From Ananas comosus (Eukaryota; Streptophyta; Magnoliopsida; Poales; Bromeliaceae), in assembly GCF_001540865.1 (NCBI RefSeq), contig NC_033637.1, positions 2,942,149 through 3,006,148 on the forward strand: a stretch of 64,000 nucleotides of DNA, read 5' to 3'. Within the stretch, counting starts at the first letter, position 1, and each line of letters opens with the position of its first letter. The translations under genes and the position numbers were made by a program. This document shows, one piece after another, positions 11,570-23,507 of the stretch. The notes under the pieces were generated by a model. That model was not told where the DNA came from, did not search any database, and worked only from the letters and a program-made list of their open reading frames with translations.

Positions 11570-14500
11570 TCATCTTCTCCGGACGGCAGCAGTGTTCGGA
11601 GCTCGTTGTGCAGCCGCTTGCTGTGTTGGCGCACCTCCCTGCCCAGGAGCCTGATCCATTGGCATGTTCATGGCTTGTGTCATGACATTCATGACAATGA
11701 GACCCAGGGGGATTACATACATCCACTGCATATTGAGATGAAAAGGTGAGTATATTAGCATAAATGATCTATGATTTTCAAAATTAAGTAGTTTCTTCAG
11801 TTCACCAGATATAGGTATGAATGTACAAAGACATTCTCTGTTATAGGTCATTTTATAATAGACCCTCCACCTTTTTTTATTTACACCCTTTCTGCCTTTG
11901 TTCGGTCTGATTTTGCATTATTATGTAAGCTGAATGGTGGATTTTGTTAAAATTATCTGCACCATTAACTGTTGGTCGTTAACTGTCAGCATGATCCACA
12001 AGCTGCGAAGGAGCCATCTACTAACACTTAGGGGGGTATCGTTTAAGAAGAACAAAGATGACAGTCTACATCAAACTGGTCTAGAGTTTAGCAGGTTTCC
12101 TTCCTCTTTTACCATATGGATCCACAGATTCCCTACTAAAAATAGTCCATATATTTGGTAAACTGCAAGTCTGCTGCTAGGCTGCTCCCTCACGTAAACA
12201 TAATAAAGTAAAGATAGCACGCAAAACATTACTCACATATTTAGCCCAGAAAGACTTCTCAGGTGGTTTTACACCTTCACCAAGTTCATTTTCGGCCTCC
12301 ATCAATTGTTCAGCAAATGTTGGAGTTCTGCAAGCAAGCAGTAAATTCCAAGGGAGATGCTCTATCAATCATTCACGTTTGATTCTAATTCGAATGAGAA
12401 AAGAACAAGACGAATGAATCAATGAAAACATTACAAGCAGCAGAAAAATATATTGTTACCTTGGTGCTTGATCACTATTCTTCAGGACAGTGTATGAATT
12501 GAATGACCATTTCTCAGGCTGAAATCAAGAACAATGCCAATAATCTTTATCATATTCAAGAAAGAGAACGAAAAGCAAGGTGTGCTGCTATCTCATATAT
12601 TCATCAATCAACATGCACTTTATACACGCAAAAGACATTCGATTCCTATGCTCATATATTCTAATAGAAATTAAGACTTCATAGGGTAGAGTTAAATGAT
12701 CTGAATGCCAAGGGCAAACATTGTGTGCTCAATCCAACACAGAATTCCCTTAAAAGTACAAATACAAAATTTGATCACAATCATTTAGTACAAAGGTTAC
12801 AACTATTAGGCATCACACACAATTTTGCATGACAATGGATCTTTTTCCATTTATAGTGACCTTATATGCACAAAAAGTGCATGCAACTGTAGTTATAAGA
12901 AGTTTGATGATAACTTACAAGTTTCAGTAACCGTGGATATTGACATGCTCCAGCAGAACCATAGTTGACAGCCAAAATATTTGCACCCTCCTGTAAAAGA
13001 TATCATTTACGGGCACAGAATATCAGAAGAAAAGTTATCTCAACAAGTTCCCAGAAAATTAGCAAAAGTAAAAAGAAAATGAATTTCATATTCATCATAG
13101 CAAAAAGGCCAACACACTAAGCAGATAAGTTCTACTAGTAAATACACTAGGGCTCTGTCACTCTGTTCTGTGGTCCACTCTGCCCAGCTAAACAAAGCAG
13201 ATTCTGACAACAACTGCACATCTTCTCAAAGTAAAAACATAAATTTCACCATATCTTAGTACAATCTATAATCATCCTAATATATGACCAGAAAACTTTG
13301 TTAGCAAAATGCTCAAACAGCAGTTAACCAAAAAAAAAAAGAAAAAAAAGGGAAGGACAACATCATTGTAATGAGCATTTATACACAAAAAAGCACCATA
13401 TAGAAAAAATGACGAGTGATTCCAGGACATCTTTTCTACCTGTAGGTCAGGATAGTATCAGTAAGGTAAGAAGTCTGCTATTGTTTTGTTTTTCACATAA
13501 ATAGGTTTAGGAAATAAGAAATATAATTATAACATGAAAAACGATATTATAATGTGAAAAACCCTGGCAATATAACTGCTCAACGCCTCAACCATGGTAA
13601 AATATCATAAGGCAATGACAAAATATCACAACTTCCATCCACAGGTGGAACTGCACAAGAACCTCTTAGTGACTAGAAAGAAAGATAACAGAAAATTACC
13701 GTATGAATAACGAAGTGCTCATCCAAACTCTCCCGTGGAATGCACCTCTGAAATAAAAGGAAACCAGCACTCATTATAAGATAAGTATATAATGTTGATG
13801 CAATCACATTGAAAGTAGATGCAGTTGTATTAATAATCAACAATGACGTGCATGTAACAGAGGCAATCAATGGGCCTCTGATAAGAATGCAGCTATCTTA
13901 GAGAATGGTCTAGTAATTATTACTTTTAACCAAAACAGCTGAGATTACGAATATCAATCAATATCAGTTTTGATCAATTTCTCATTGAACAGCACGAGGT
14001 TTTACATTATAGGCCTCCAACTTAGTCAAATGCTAGAGCACAGATCATCAATCTAGTGCACCAGAAAGGGAGGCATATCAAACTCCAATAGGTGTCAGAG
14101 AGAGAGAAAACAATGGCAAAATGATATTTAACAGAATCATAGAAAGAGAAAAGATTTCATAATATGAACAATGACATGGCAATCTGTAGAGGATTTCCTA
14201 AAAGCAAAGGATGGGTACGGATCAGATAGAGAATGTTTTAATCACTAAATGGATCCCGTCCCTTAGGGTGCATTTGGTTCGCACTATAAAAGATTACTAA
14301 CAATAAAAAGATGGCCGGGAATCTTATTCCTATTCATCCTATTACTTCGAATGTGGCATTCCCGTGTTTAGTTCATACGGTCATATTATTTAGTCATGTT
14401 ATTTAAGTTTACAAAAAATATACAATTAATTTATTTATTTCTTTAATTAATTTTAAATAGTGCTACAAAAAATTTCAACATTTTTCTCAAAAAAAAAAAA

Positions 14501-16307
14501 AAAACAACATCTTTTTAGAAAAAAGGGAGAGAGAGAGAGAGCATAATTAAAGAAATAGGAAGAGAAATATTCTCGAGATTAGAGGGAGTGAGAGAGTTGA
14601 GATTTTAGAAAAAGTGGGGGAGAGAGAACTTAGTATAGAGAGAGAAAAAGAATTGAAGTTTAGAGAGAAAAAGATAAGCTTAGAGAGAGATATGAGGTTA
14701 GAGTGTAAAGAAAAATAATATCAACTAGCCGGCGGGTAGGGAGAAAGAAAGAGATTAGACATATTATGATTACCCCAATCCATTACTATGAGGATAGCCA
14801 CTATCCCTTAAGGGAATGGGATTAGTACTTTAGGATGAATCTCATTCTCAAGCAAATCCAATATTACCAACTAAATTACTTAGTGCGTTTAGCCAAATAT
14901 CGTCATATTTTTTTATTCCTATTGGATTACTAGGAATCTTAAAAAGATAGTGCGAACCAAACGCACCCTTAGTGTTATGTTCTTCACTCTTCACTCTTCA
15001 ATTATTCAGGCATTAGTGTTATGTTCTTCGCTCTTCACTCTTCAATTATTAGTACGAACTTCAGAACAATTTGATTGAAGTTACAAATCATTTTAACAAA
15101 TTGAACATTATCAAAGACTGACATGAAAATGCAAGTTCACTTAAGTAGAAATAATCCTTCTCTACTAGTACCATGATAGGAAGTCGTAATTACAATGAAA
15201 ATAAAACAACCAACTAATGACTCACTTTCTAAATAGCATTAGCATGATAGAGAAAACAACGTAAACAGAATACAAGAGGAACCAACTTACGGCTCTAACG
15301 GAGGACATGACATAATCTTTTTCTGTAGGGTTCAACACATTAGATGGCAATCTAACTGTATAGAAGTCGTCGTCCTTCAACAACCGCTGCAACAAGCGAA
15401 CATTCATAAAATCCCACACTTCCGCATGAGCAGAAAAACTTAAAAAACAACTAATTAAGCATCGGCAAAAGGTCACAACGAATTACTTTGAACGCTTCCT
15501 TCTCTGCTTCTGTAAGCGCATTCCTCGTAAATCGGAGCTTAGTAAGAGTCTGCCATCAAAAACAATATATAAGAATGACTAATTGGAAAACCAGTAAGTA
15601 ATTAACTAAAGGCGAAAATGTACAGAGACCATTCTCAACTAAGTTGATTATTTCATTTGATTGGCACACTCTATTTTTAATTGGTTTGATTACCGCTATT
15701 TTCCCAAATGGAATTGAAAATCTGTTAAAATTTACGGCTCCATCCGTTATCAACAGTATACCTAATAATATTCAAAGTTTCTTTAGCTGAACAGGTATTC
15801 AGCATAATTATATTCAACTGAATCACTGTCAAATTTTCTAAAATCTCTAATCTAATTGATTTAAAAAATAGCACAAATCAAAAGAATCGAAGGTACATCT
15901 CACCTAAACTAAACAACAACTACAAATCAAAGGATGATCACAACATAAAGAGATCGGAGAGATCGAAAAGGAGGGGATTCGGGACGAACCTGGCCACCGT
16001 GGCTCCAGGATTTGAGGCGCGCTGTGAAGGTGCCCGCGGAGGAGAAATCGGAGCCTCCGAAGGCGTGCTCGAGCGCGAACTGGATCGCCTTCGAGTCCGA
16101 GGAGGAGGAGGCGTCGGGATCGGATCTCCGGCGACTCGGAGAGGGCCGACTAGGGTTTACGTACTCGAGATTGGGGGATCGGAGCCCTTCGAACTCCTCG
16201 TCGTCCTCTGGGAGGAGCTCATCGGATTGGAAAGCGTAGGACGAAGACGACGACCATAGTAGGAGTAGGGAGAGGAGGATGAGCGAGAGAGCTCGGGGTC
16301 TCTTCAT
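11570..16307 (-). CDS. EMC10: ER membrane protein complex subunit 10
   Basis: Eight exons on the minus strand: 16307-15990, 15549-15487, 15386-15291, 13747-13700, 12990-12919, 12518-12460, 12327-12237 and 11725-11570, giving 300 residues. I chose the second in-frame ATG (16307) because a signal peptide follows at once (MKRPRALSLILLSLLLLW); an ATG 16 codons upstream is also possible. The middle is luminal (LEHAFGG, RLLKDDDFYTVRLP, VRARCIP). The C-terminus has SFWAKYWMYVIPLGLIVM, a membrane segment at about 250-268 matching the KSFFAKYWMYIIP region of human EMC10, then a Gln/Ala-rich tail. EMC inserts and folds multi-pass and tail-anchored membrane proteins in the ER; subunit 10 is luminal and peripheral to the core. 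The promoter has site II motifs. Identification is by recognition of the conserved C-terminus and overall order. Confidence 0.88.
14266..14968. mobile_element. Tourist-like MITE in EMC10 intron 3
   Basis: This 703-base element has near-perfect 20-base inverted ends (GGGTGCATTTGGTTCGCACT and AGTGCGAACCAAACGCACCC) flanked by TTA on both sides (14263-14265, 14969-14971). The interior carries a GAGAGA-rich purine block at 14525-14760. It is non-coding and of PIF/Harbinger type by ends and target size. Confidence 0.88.
14971..15050. repeat. Short tandem duplication beside the MITE
   Basis: A 36-base sequence beginning AGTGTTATGTTCTTC is repeated (14971-15006 and 15015-15050) with one difference (CACTC against CGCTC). 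The first copy starts inside the right target duplication of the MITE, so the duplication may have arisen during its insertion or repair. Confidence 0.7.
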
Positions 16308-17191
16308 CTCCTCGCGTGGGGACGAGAGAGAAAGAGTCGAGGGAGAAAAGGGCATCGTTTATTACGAGTAATAAACGGGATCGAAGCTCGTGAGGAAGAA
16401 AGAGAGCTATTAAGATCAGAACCGTCCATTTTAGCCTTCTCTAGCATCAGCCGTCCGTTTGAATATTTGTTTACGTGGGCCATCATGCCACTATTCAGTA
16501 ATGGGCCTCCGTACTATCGGCCCAAATTCGAGAACTCATAAAACTCAATGGGAACTATTAAACTTAGGCCGAGGATTGTTGCCCCAACTTTACAAGTGAG
16601 ACGCGATTATCCCCGTCCATTTCGCTAAGATCCAAGCTTGCTGTGTTGATCGACGGTGGTGATTTATGTCTGGTTTAAACCATAACTCGGGTTTCAGCTA
16701 ACAAATCGGGTATAGAACTTGTGCGTTGAAGCTGATAAATGTTCATTAGGGCCCTGCATTTATCGACAACATTTCATGCTGTGTTATAATAAGGAACTAA
16801 ATTCATTCATTTTTCCGAAGCGAGGGGATCAAGTTCCCTACACCATAATAAGGAACATGTATATTTAGAGTTCAAACAAAAATTTTGTAAAATTTAGCCA
16901 AGCATTAAATACAGTAGCTTATCATTTGAATCATCATCTTCAGGCCAATATAACTCCAACAACACCGTGCACGAAAATAATCTTCTTTCAGCTTGAAACT
17001 GCTGTGATAAGTTGAACAAAATCCCTCTTCCAAAGGTTGATCTCCACACTCCGAACTTGCGGCTCTTGAGATAACCGGGCCTAGGCCTTGAAGTGCACTT
17101 ACAAAACTCGTATGCTCTGCGCGGAGTTTGCATCAGCTCTTTGACGAATGAACAAAGTGATCTATTCAAATCGGACGCCTGTTAGTACTCG
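16308..17191. promoter_or_regulatory. EMC10 promoter and 3' flank of the PPR gene
   Basis: Site II motifs lie at 16476-16481 (TGGGCC), 16502-16507 (TGGGCC) and 16519-16524 (GGCCCA), 170-220 bases upstream of the EMC10 start on the minus strand. The rest is the 3' flank of the neighbouring minus-strand gene. An open frame at 16894-17169 shows no recognisable domain and overlaps the likely 3' UTR, so it is not called. Confidence 0.45.
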
Positions 17192-19539
17192 TCAAACAAG
17201 TTTCAGCGACCTCCTTTTAGGCTGCAGCAGTACAGAACAAAGTTAAGGACTAATAGCTTCAGCAGATGAATTGATTGACTAATTCCAGATTATATAGTTA
17301 AACCAAACCTTGAGCAAAACCATGCGTGTCTTCTGCAAAAGCTTTTCCAGTTACAAATACGCACCGAGTGAATAATCGAGATTTTAGCTACCGTTTTTTC
17401 CCTCATTCAGTAGAAGGTCCAGATGAAGATAAACGAGCCAGGCGAAATTGAAAGAGATGGTGCATGTGACGTGCAAAAGTATGCAATAATATACAGCTTT
17501 TATGGCCAAGACTACTCGATGTCTGTCTACAACGGGGCAACTAAGAACTGCTGATTTATAAGCCTTTTGAATGGTAATATCAGGTTATAGGGATTATCTT
17601 GTCACTCATGGGACAGTTTGGAAACAAAACAGAAGCCAGAGAGATTCCTGTTTCCTTCATTTTGAAACAAATTGTTTCCGAGAGAGATTATTGTAACTAC
17701 AAAATTTTATTCATCCCATTAGTATATTCTACGAGTTATACAGGGATGCTAAATTAACTTCGTTTTCTGTCATTGTAGAGTAACATACTCATCTACTCTA
17801 CAACCACAGGTTTCCCACATTACACATCACTATTAAATAGTTTTATCCCTTATAACCAGCCCTGATGAGAGATATTCCGAGCCTCCTACAATTATGTCGC
17901 CTCTTGGAACCTCTATTCTATGTCTCGTACTGAAGTTTATTCTGTTATACTTTATCATTTCAAATTAAAGCTAAAGAGAAGAAGAGACTACAACATATGA
18001 TACAATATGAAGATAATATGCATGTTGGCCAAGTAGGGATATACTCACATATTTCCTATCAACTTCTTCAAGAAACTTCTCGGGGAAATCTATATATTCC
18101 TCGCAATCTTTTCTTACTGAAGAGGCGAGCTCACTCTCACCAGCCTGCTCAAGATTCCTGATCAAAATGGTTAAAGTTAGCTTATCTGGATTGCATCCCG
18201 AATCCTTCATCAACTTGTACATGTCCATTGCTTTCTCCACCCTATCAACTTGTAGAAAAGCCCCTATCATTTCAGTATACGCCCGAGTATCGGGCTGCAG
18301 ACCCTCTTCTCTCAACTCGGAAAATAGCTCTTCGGCAGCTTCGATAAGCTTGTTCTTTCCCAACATCAAAATCATATCGCAATATAAAGAAAGGTCCGGT
18401 TTATACCACACCTCCTTTTTTATAAATGCAAAGACCTGTAATCCTGATTGAAGATTAGATGAAATGAATGAATATAGGGATAATAGCTCAAAAAAACTAA
18501 ACTTGTGGGAACCCAAAAAAAAAAGAAGATGTGACTAAAGTAGCATTGTATAAACTTTGTAACAGTTAAATAGTAAAAATCCAGGTAAGCCTAAATTGAT
18601 GAAACTCGATTTATAACTAATCAAAATATTTTGAACCTACTCTTCCCAATTGACCCTGTTAAAAGATTATTGTGTCTCCAAGAGAACGGTGTTTTCGTAT
18701 TTTATTTTCAATACTCCCTTTCACAGTGGGGCTCGAGAATTTTTTTATGAAATTCGAACTCAAAACCTCCAATAGGATACCATGTAAAATGATGTGAAAT
18801 AACCGTTTATCTCTAAAAGCTCAAGCAACCAGGTTATATTTAGTAGATCCATGGTGGCTCCTAATGTAACAGTTGCGCGATCTCTAAATAAAGAATCATT
18901 AACATGACACGAAGATATTCGATTGTTACCTACTATATGTTTTTAACTAGAATAAGATCTCAGGTTGAGATACATGAACATCTACATGGGTCACTAAAAT
19001 GTTCACCTACAATGTTTTGGATTCTAAAGCTTCTACAGCAACAACAACAATCATATGCAGATATTTTAAGCCCTCCTATGTTAGGATTTTCTTAACAATT
19101 TAATAACATTCACCAAAGCAACTAATTTTTTTCTCACAACTATGAATTGAAAGTAACACATAGTAATTTAATGCCAAAAAAAAAAAAAAATTGAGGATTT
19201 TTTTTTTCCCCTCACTTGAAGGGCGAGCTCCCACTCGTTCTGCCTCCTAAGCTCGGCGAGCACGGCGACGAGATCGCCCTTGAGGAGCCTCCCGAGCTTG
19301 CTACGGAAGATCTCCGCCGTCCGATCGAGGGATGACGACGAGGACGACCTGGATGCGAGCTTGAGGGATTGGACGGCTTGGATCGCCTCCGTGGAGAGCA
19401 CGCGGCCCCTCCACAGCGGCTTCCTCGCCCCGCCGCGTAACCCGCAGCGGATTGGGGATGGTGACGAGGAGAAAGACGAGAAGCTACGAGAAGGGTGTGG
19501 AAGCTTCTGGGAGAAGCCGCAGCGGAGGGAAGAAGCCAT
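17192..19539 (-). CDS. Short PPR protein of the THA8-like family
   Basis: Three exons: 19539-19216, 18435-18049 and a 30-base last exon 17221-17192 that adds only PKRRSLKLV and the stop; 246 residues. The N-terminus is Ser/Arg-rich without acidic residues, fitting an organelle transit peptide. It is followed by a conserved STEAIQAVQSLKLAS block and GRLLKGDLVAVLAELRRQ. Exon 2 holds at least three pentatricopeptide repeats, with starts at PDLSLYCDM, PDTRAYTEM and PDKLTLTIL. This matches the small THA8/THA8-like proteins (Arabidopsis At3g46870 type); THA8 itself is needed for splicing of particular chloroplast group II introns. The RNA target here is not known. The tiny last exon could be missed by automatic annotation, but CAG|CCT in phase with a family-like PKRRSL ending supports it. 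Confidence 0.85.
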
Positions 19540-19700
19540 TAGAGCAGAGGATGCTGCTTGAGTGCTTAAGGCTTCTGACTTATTTGAAGATCATCGTCGC
19601 CTATTCGTCCCTTCCTGGGCCATCATGGGCCGAATGACTCGGCCCATGAAAAAGGAACGAATAGGCCCAAATTTGATAGAGACATATTTTTCTTTGTATT
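19540..19700 (-). promoter_or_regulatory. Promoter of the PPR gene with four site II motifs
   Basis: TGGGCC occurs at 19616-19621 and 19626-19631 and GGCCCA at 19641-19646 and 19664-19669, all 75-130 bases upstream of the start codon. Clusters of such motifs are typical of TCP-regulated nuclear genes for organelle and growth functions. The chitinase 3' end is only about 300 bases away. Confidence 0.55.
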
Positions 19701-19834
19701 CAAGCAGTATACTTGAGAAAAATATTGTTTTATTGCACTTTAGCTACATGCGTAATAATAAAACAAACTATATTTTGTTCTCATACCCAATTCATTTCAA
19801 ATCTTACTTATCCCCCCACCCCAAGTTTTTTCAC

Positions 19835-20924
19835 CTAGCATGTCAGGTTATTCCCCGGATCCACTCCAAACTGGCTGCAGTAATCCTCATAGTATCCGAC
19901 GCGTGCCTTCACCGTAGCCGGATTCTTGCCGTCGCACTCGAGCCCGCCGTTGATGGCTCGTATCGTGGCTCCGAATCCCTGCCCGGAGACGATTAGCTGG
20001 TGCACATTGTTCATCCAGAACCAGAGCGCGGTCTTGAACGACACGGTCACGTCGTTGGCCACGGTTTCGGGTTTACCGAGGCCGTCGAACCCGATGGAAT
20101 TCCCCGCCGGACCGTAATTGTAGTTCCAGGAGATTTGAAGCGGGCCACGGCCATAGTACCCCTTTCCTGGGACACAGGGGTACTGGGTGTTAGACGGGTC
20201 GCAGTAGTTCTTGGACGGGCCATCAATCTCCTCTATGTAGCAAAAATCTGCATAGCAAATAATAAATCGCAGAATAAGACCATTTTGTATTGTTTCCTAT
20301 CATGTATAATTAAATAAAAAAGGACCTACAATTACGAAAGTTCCAATTTTAATAAAATTCTATGATGTTGGAGAAGGCGATTTGAATCTGACTTGGGCCC
20401 ATAGGTCAATTCATGGACACAAGTGAATCATGTGATGGTCAAAAACAATCCAAATTGGAGTGTAATTGTATAACACTATGTTTATTTTGTTAGTGCGCTC
20501 TATATTGTAGTTACTTACGTCCGGTCTCGTGCGTGACGTGGGCGAAGAATGCGGCGATCTCGCGCTTGGAATCGTCGACAGTGCCGACACGGCCGAAGCT
20601 CGGGTACGCCGCGACCACCGACAGGAACGCGTCGCGCGTGTAGAAACCCCGGCCGACGCACCCGGCTCCGGCCTGCCCGATGATTCCGTCGAAGAACTCC
20701 TGCGTCACGACGTCTGCCACGGAGACGTTGTTGGCCGGCGGCGAGGCCTCGCAGGGTCCCTCCTGGCACCCCGCGCCGCAGTAGTCGCTCCCCGTGCCGC
20801 AGTAGCCCCACTTGCTGCAGCAGAGGTCGGAGGAGCAGCCACAGTTTTGTGCGGCGGCCGCGCGGGGGCCGGAGAAGAGTAGGGAGAGAGCTAAGAGAGA
20901 GAGGAGGGGATGGAACAGTTCCAT
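19835..20924 (-). CDS. Class IV chitinase (GH19 with hevein domain)
   Basis: Two exons, 20924-20519 and 20247-19835, 272 residues. Signal peptide at 1-25 ([19 protein letters not shown]). Hevein-type chitin-binding domain at about 26-58 with the full set of eight cysteines. A short Pro-rich hinge follows. The GH19 domain runs from about 68 to 272 with [15 protein letters not shown], where the glutamates of HETG (133) and CYIEE are the expected catalytic pair, then the [17 protein letters not shown] motif. The shortened catalytic domain and the HFCYIEEI form mark class IV rather than class I. The enzyme cuts chitin of fungal walls; it is secreted and has no vacuolar tail. A TATAAATA box lies about 60 bases upstream, and W-box-like TTGACT (21050-21055) suggests stress or WRKY control. 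The start at 20924, not an upstream in-frame ATG, is chosen because of the signal peptide and the TATA box. Confidence 0.94.
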
Positions 20925-20985
20925 TTTGTGGTCGTGTGCGTGTTCTCTAATATGAGTTGTGTGATTGAATTTGTTTTGGAAGGGG

Positions 20986-20993
20986 TATTTATA
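20986..20993 (-). promoter_or_regulatory. TATA box of the chitinase gene
   Basis: On the minus strand the bases read TATAAATA, 62 bases before the start codon, implying a short 5' UTR of about 30 bases. This also argues that the longer reading frame starting near 21101 is not translated from its first ATG. Confidence 0.6.
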
Positions 20994-23507
20994 GTGGGAT
21001 TGGGGCATGAAAAGTTTGAACAAACCGCGTTGGATTGGATGATGATGGATTGACTTGGACTTGGGCTCCGAAGAGAAATGATGAGACCACAAAATTTTCA
21101 ATGACCAGGAACTGGAACTGTCCTGTAAAAAAATAAATATGAATCTTAATATTAAAATAATTTTTTTTCTAATAAAAATAACATAGAAAGCACATTAATT
21201 TGGCGGTTCGCGAGTGACATTCAGTGACGTAGACAAATAATAATAATAATAATAATAAAAACAATAATGCGTCAGGAGCATCCAAAGAGTTCGTGCGCGT
21301 GTGAATAGAGAGAGGCCGCGTTGATGTGAAGCAGATGTTTTTTGTGAAAAGCCTGTAGGCAGTGTGAAGGAGACGCAAAGGAGCCCAATTTCGCGCTGCA
21401 TTTGACGTGAGGCTACTGGTGTTTGTGGGGGAAAAAAAAAAAAACCATCTAGGTATCTCGAAATCTAACTCTTAAATTTACGGTTATAAATAGAATTTAT
21501 AATATTCGAGCATGACTCGGATTCGCAATAGGATAGATAATTTGTGTGAAATTTATAGGCAGCTTAAAACAAGACAAAAATCATGGAGAAATAAACATGA
21601 TTCTCTAAATAGAATTTATGATGTTCTACTTGGACTCGGATTCGGATTCCACTACTGCTGCACACAATAGGTTAGATATTTTGTATAAAACTTATAGGCA
21701 TCTCGAAACAAAACAAAAATCACGAAGAGATAAACAAGATTCTCCTTGATTTCAGTACCACCTGTCAACTTTGCAATAATTTAGTTTAGGTTGCTTGCGT
21801 AAATTAAGGGTTAAAGTGCCGTTCCGTGCCGTATGACATGGGGGGCACGATACAGGGGATGTCTCGGATCCTCCCTCCGTGCCACTGCATAGTGCTGCGT
21901 ATCGCGCGAGGCAATATGATACACAACACCGTGCCACGCACTGTGCCTTGCTGGCACACTTTTTTTTTTTTTTGCTTTTTGATTTTTTTTCCTTTTGTTT
22001 TATTATTTAGGGTATCAAGAAGCATTCTAGGTACTCGACACCTTCAAAAATATTACAAATCGAAAATCTACTTGTTAGATAAGTCAAAAAATTTGTTTTA
22101 TCAAATTATTTTATTTTCACAAATTATTTTATCAAAATTTATTGCACCATAAAATTTTTGGTGAATTAGGAGAACAAAATCGAATTTAATAAACAAATTT
22201 TTAGGCACATCAAATATAAAATTTTATTTTTGCATTAGAAAATTAAAAATACTGATAAAATTAAAAACTAAATTAAAGTAATTGATATTTAAATTTATTT
22301 AATTTATTTCTCATATAATTTATTACTTAATTTTTTTGATATATCTAATAATTTTTTCAAATAATTTTTTAAATTATTTTAAAAATTAATATTTTTGTAT
22401 TTTATAAAAAAAGATTGTAATATGGTCAAAAGAAAGAAAAAAGTTTTTACATTTAAAAAATTTTAATCTATAAAAATTTCTATTCTGCATTAGATATAAT
22501 TATACTTCACATATAAAAAAACTTATAAGTATATTAATTAATGAGTATAGTAATTATACATAATAAATATTCATAATTATTTTGATTAAATCTTTCAAAA
22601 TGATATTATAAGAGTTTATTAGAATAAGAGAAACTGAAACAAGTCCGTACCAAAGTATGTCAATAGTAGATCATACATCTCTATCGGCACGTAAGTGAAC
22701 AATGTGTCCGCATGAAAACGTGCCAGTACCATACAGTGCCAGATAGACAGCAGCACGCCACCGTGCCACGACAATTTAAACCTTGATTTAAAGTGAGTTA
22801 AAAATTTGTTAAAATGAACAACTATATTAGTTATTGGAGGTTAATAATTATCAGAATTCTCAATTTCATCAACTAAACGGATAAACAAAGTCAAATTCTA
22901 GTAAATGTAACAAAATTTCTGATTCTATTGGCAAAAGTAAAGTTAAATTAAGTATATAAAAAATATAGATGCTGTCAAATCAAAAAAAATAAAAAAGAGC
23001 ATATATTTGAAAACGACAAATGAAAATACACACTACTAAAGAATTTTTGTCGGTTCTGCGCATAACCAACCACTATAAGTGGACTAATCATGAAGCAACA
23101 GTACATCACAAAGTCATAAATTTCCCTTCCTAAAAATATAAGAAAATTGCGATTCTTCTTGCAGATTTTCAGCACCACATCACCAAGAGAAATGAATAAC
23201 ACATTTCCTGATTATACAATTAAAGAAGAAAAATAAAAAAGAAAATCTATAGCTAGCACTAGATGAACGAGTCAAAAAGTTGGTCAAAGTTCAGATGTTG
23301 CCCATAATCAGTTGTGGAGGGAACAATTCACCGGCGAGAGGACTCCCGAAACTCTCGATCATTGTGAAAAGACAGATTGACCGTGACATTGGTATCATGT
23401 AGATTAATCATTAAAAGCCTGAGACTTTCAAAATGGCGATCTTTCGCTGTTTGATATCTCATTCAGCAACCAACTCAGGAAGAAGAATAAGCACTAAATA
23501 GGATCAG
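20994..23507. other. Chitinase upstream region and repeats, no gene
   Basis: It contains the chitinase promoter (W-box-like TTGAC cores near 21050 and 21403) and a (TAA)n run at 21238-21258. Two diverged direct copies of a segment ending in AAACAAGACAAAAATCATGG-like sequence lie near 21470-21600 and 21600-21740. An inserted repeat occupies about 21810-22790 (listed separately). No coding feature is supported. Confidence 0.5.
21810..22790. repeat. Probable non-autonomous transposon with CCGTGCC-rich ends
   Basis: Both ends are rich in GTGCC/GGCAC words and are imperfect inverted repeats: the left begins GGTTAAAGTGCCGTTCCGTG, and the right in reverse complement begins GGTTTAAATTGTCGTGGCAC. The interior is very AT-rich. 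No transposase reading frame and no clear target duplication are seen. A hAT- or Mutator-like origin is possible but not shown. Confidence 0.4.

Noticed and set aside
16894..17169. 91-codon minus frame just downstream of the PPR gene
   Set aside because: No domain and no clear promoter; overlaps the expected 3' UTR.
20925..21101. N-terminal extension of the chitinase frame
   Set aside because: A TATA box lies within it and the signal peptide starts at 20924, so this part is promoter and leader.
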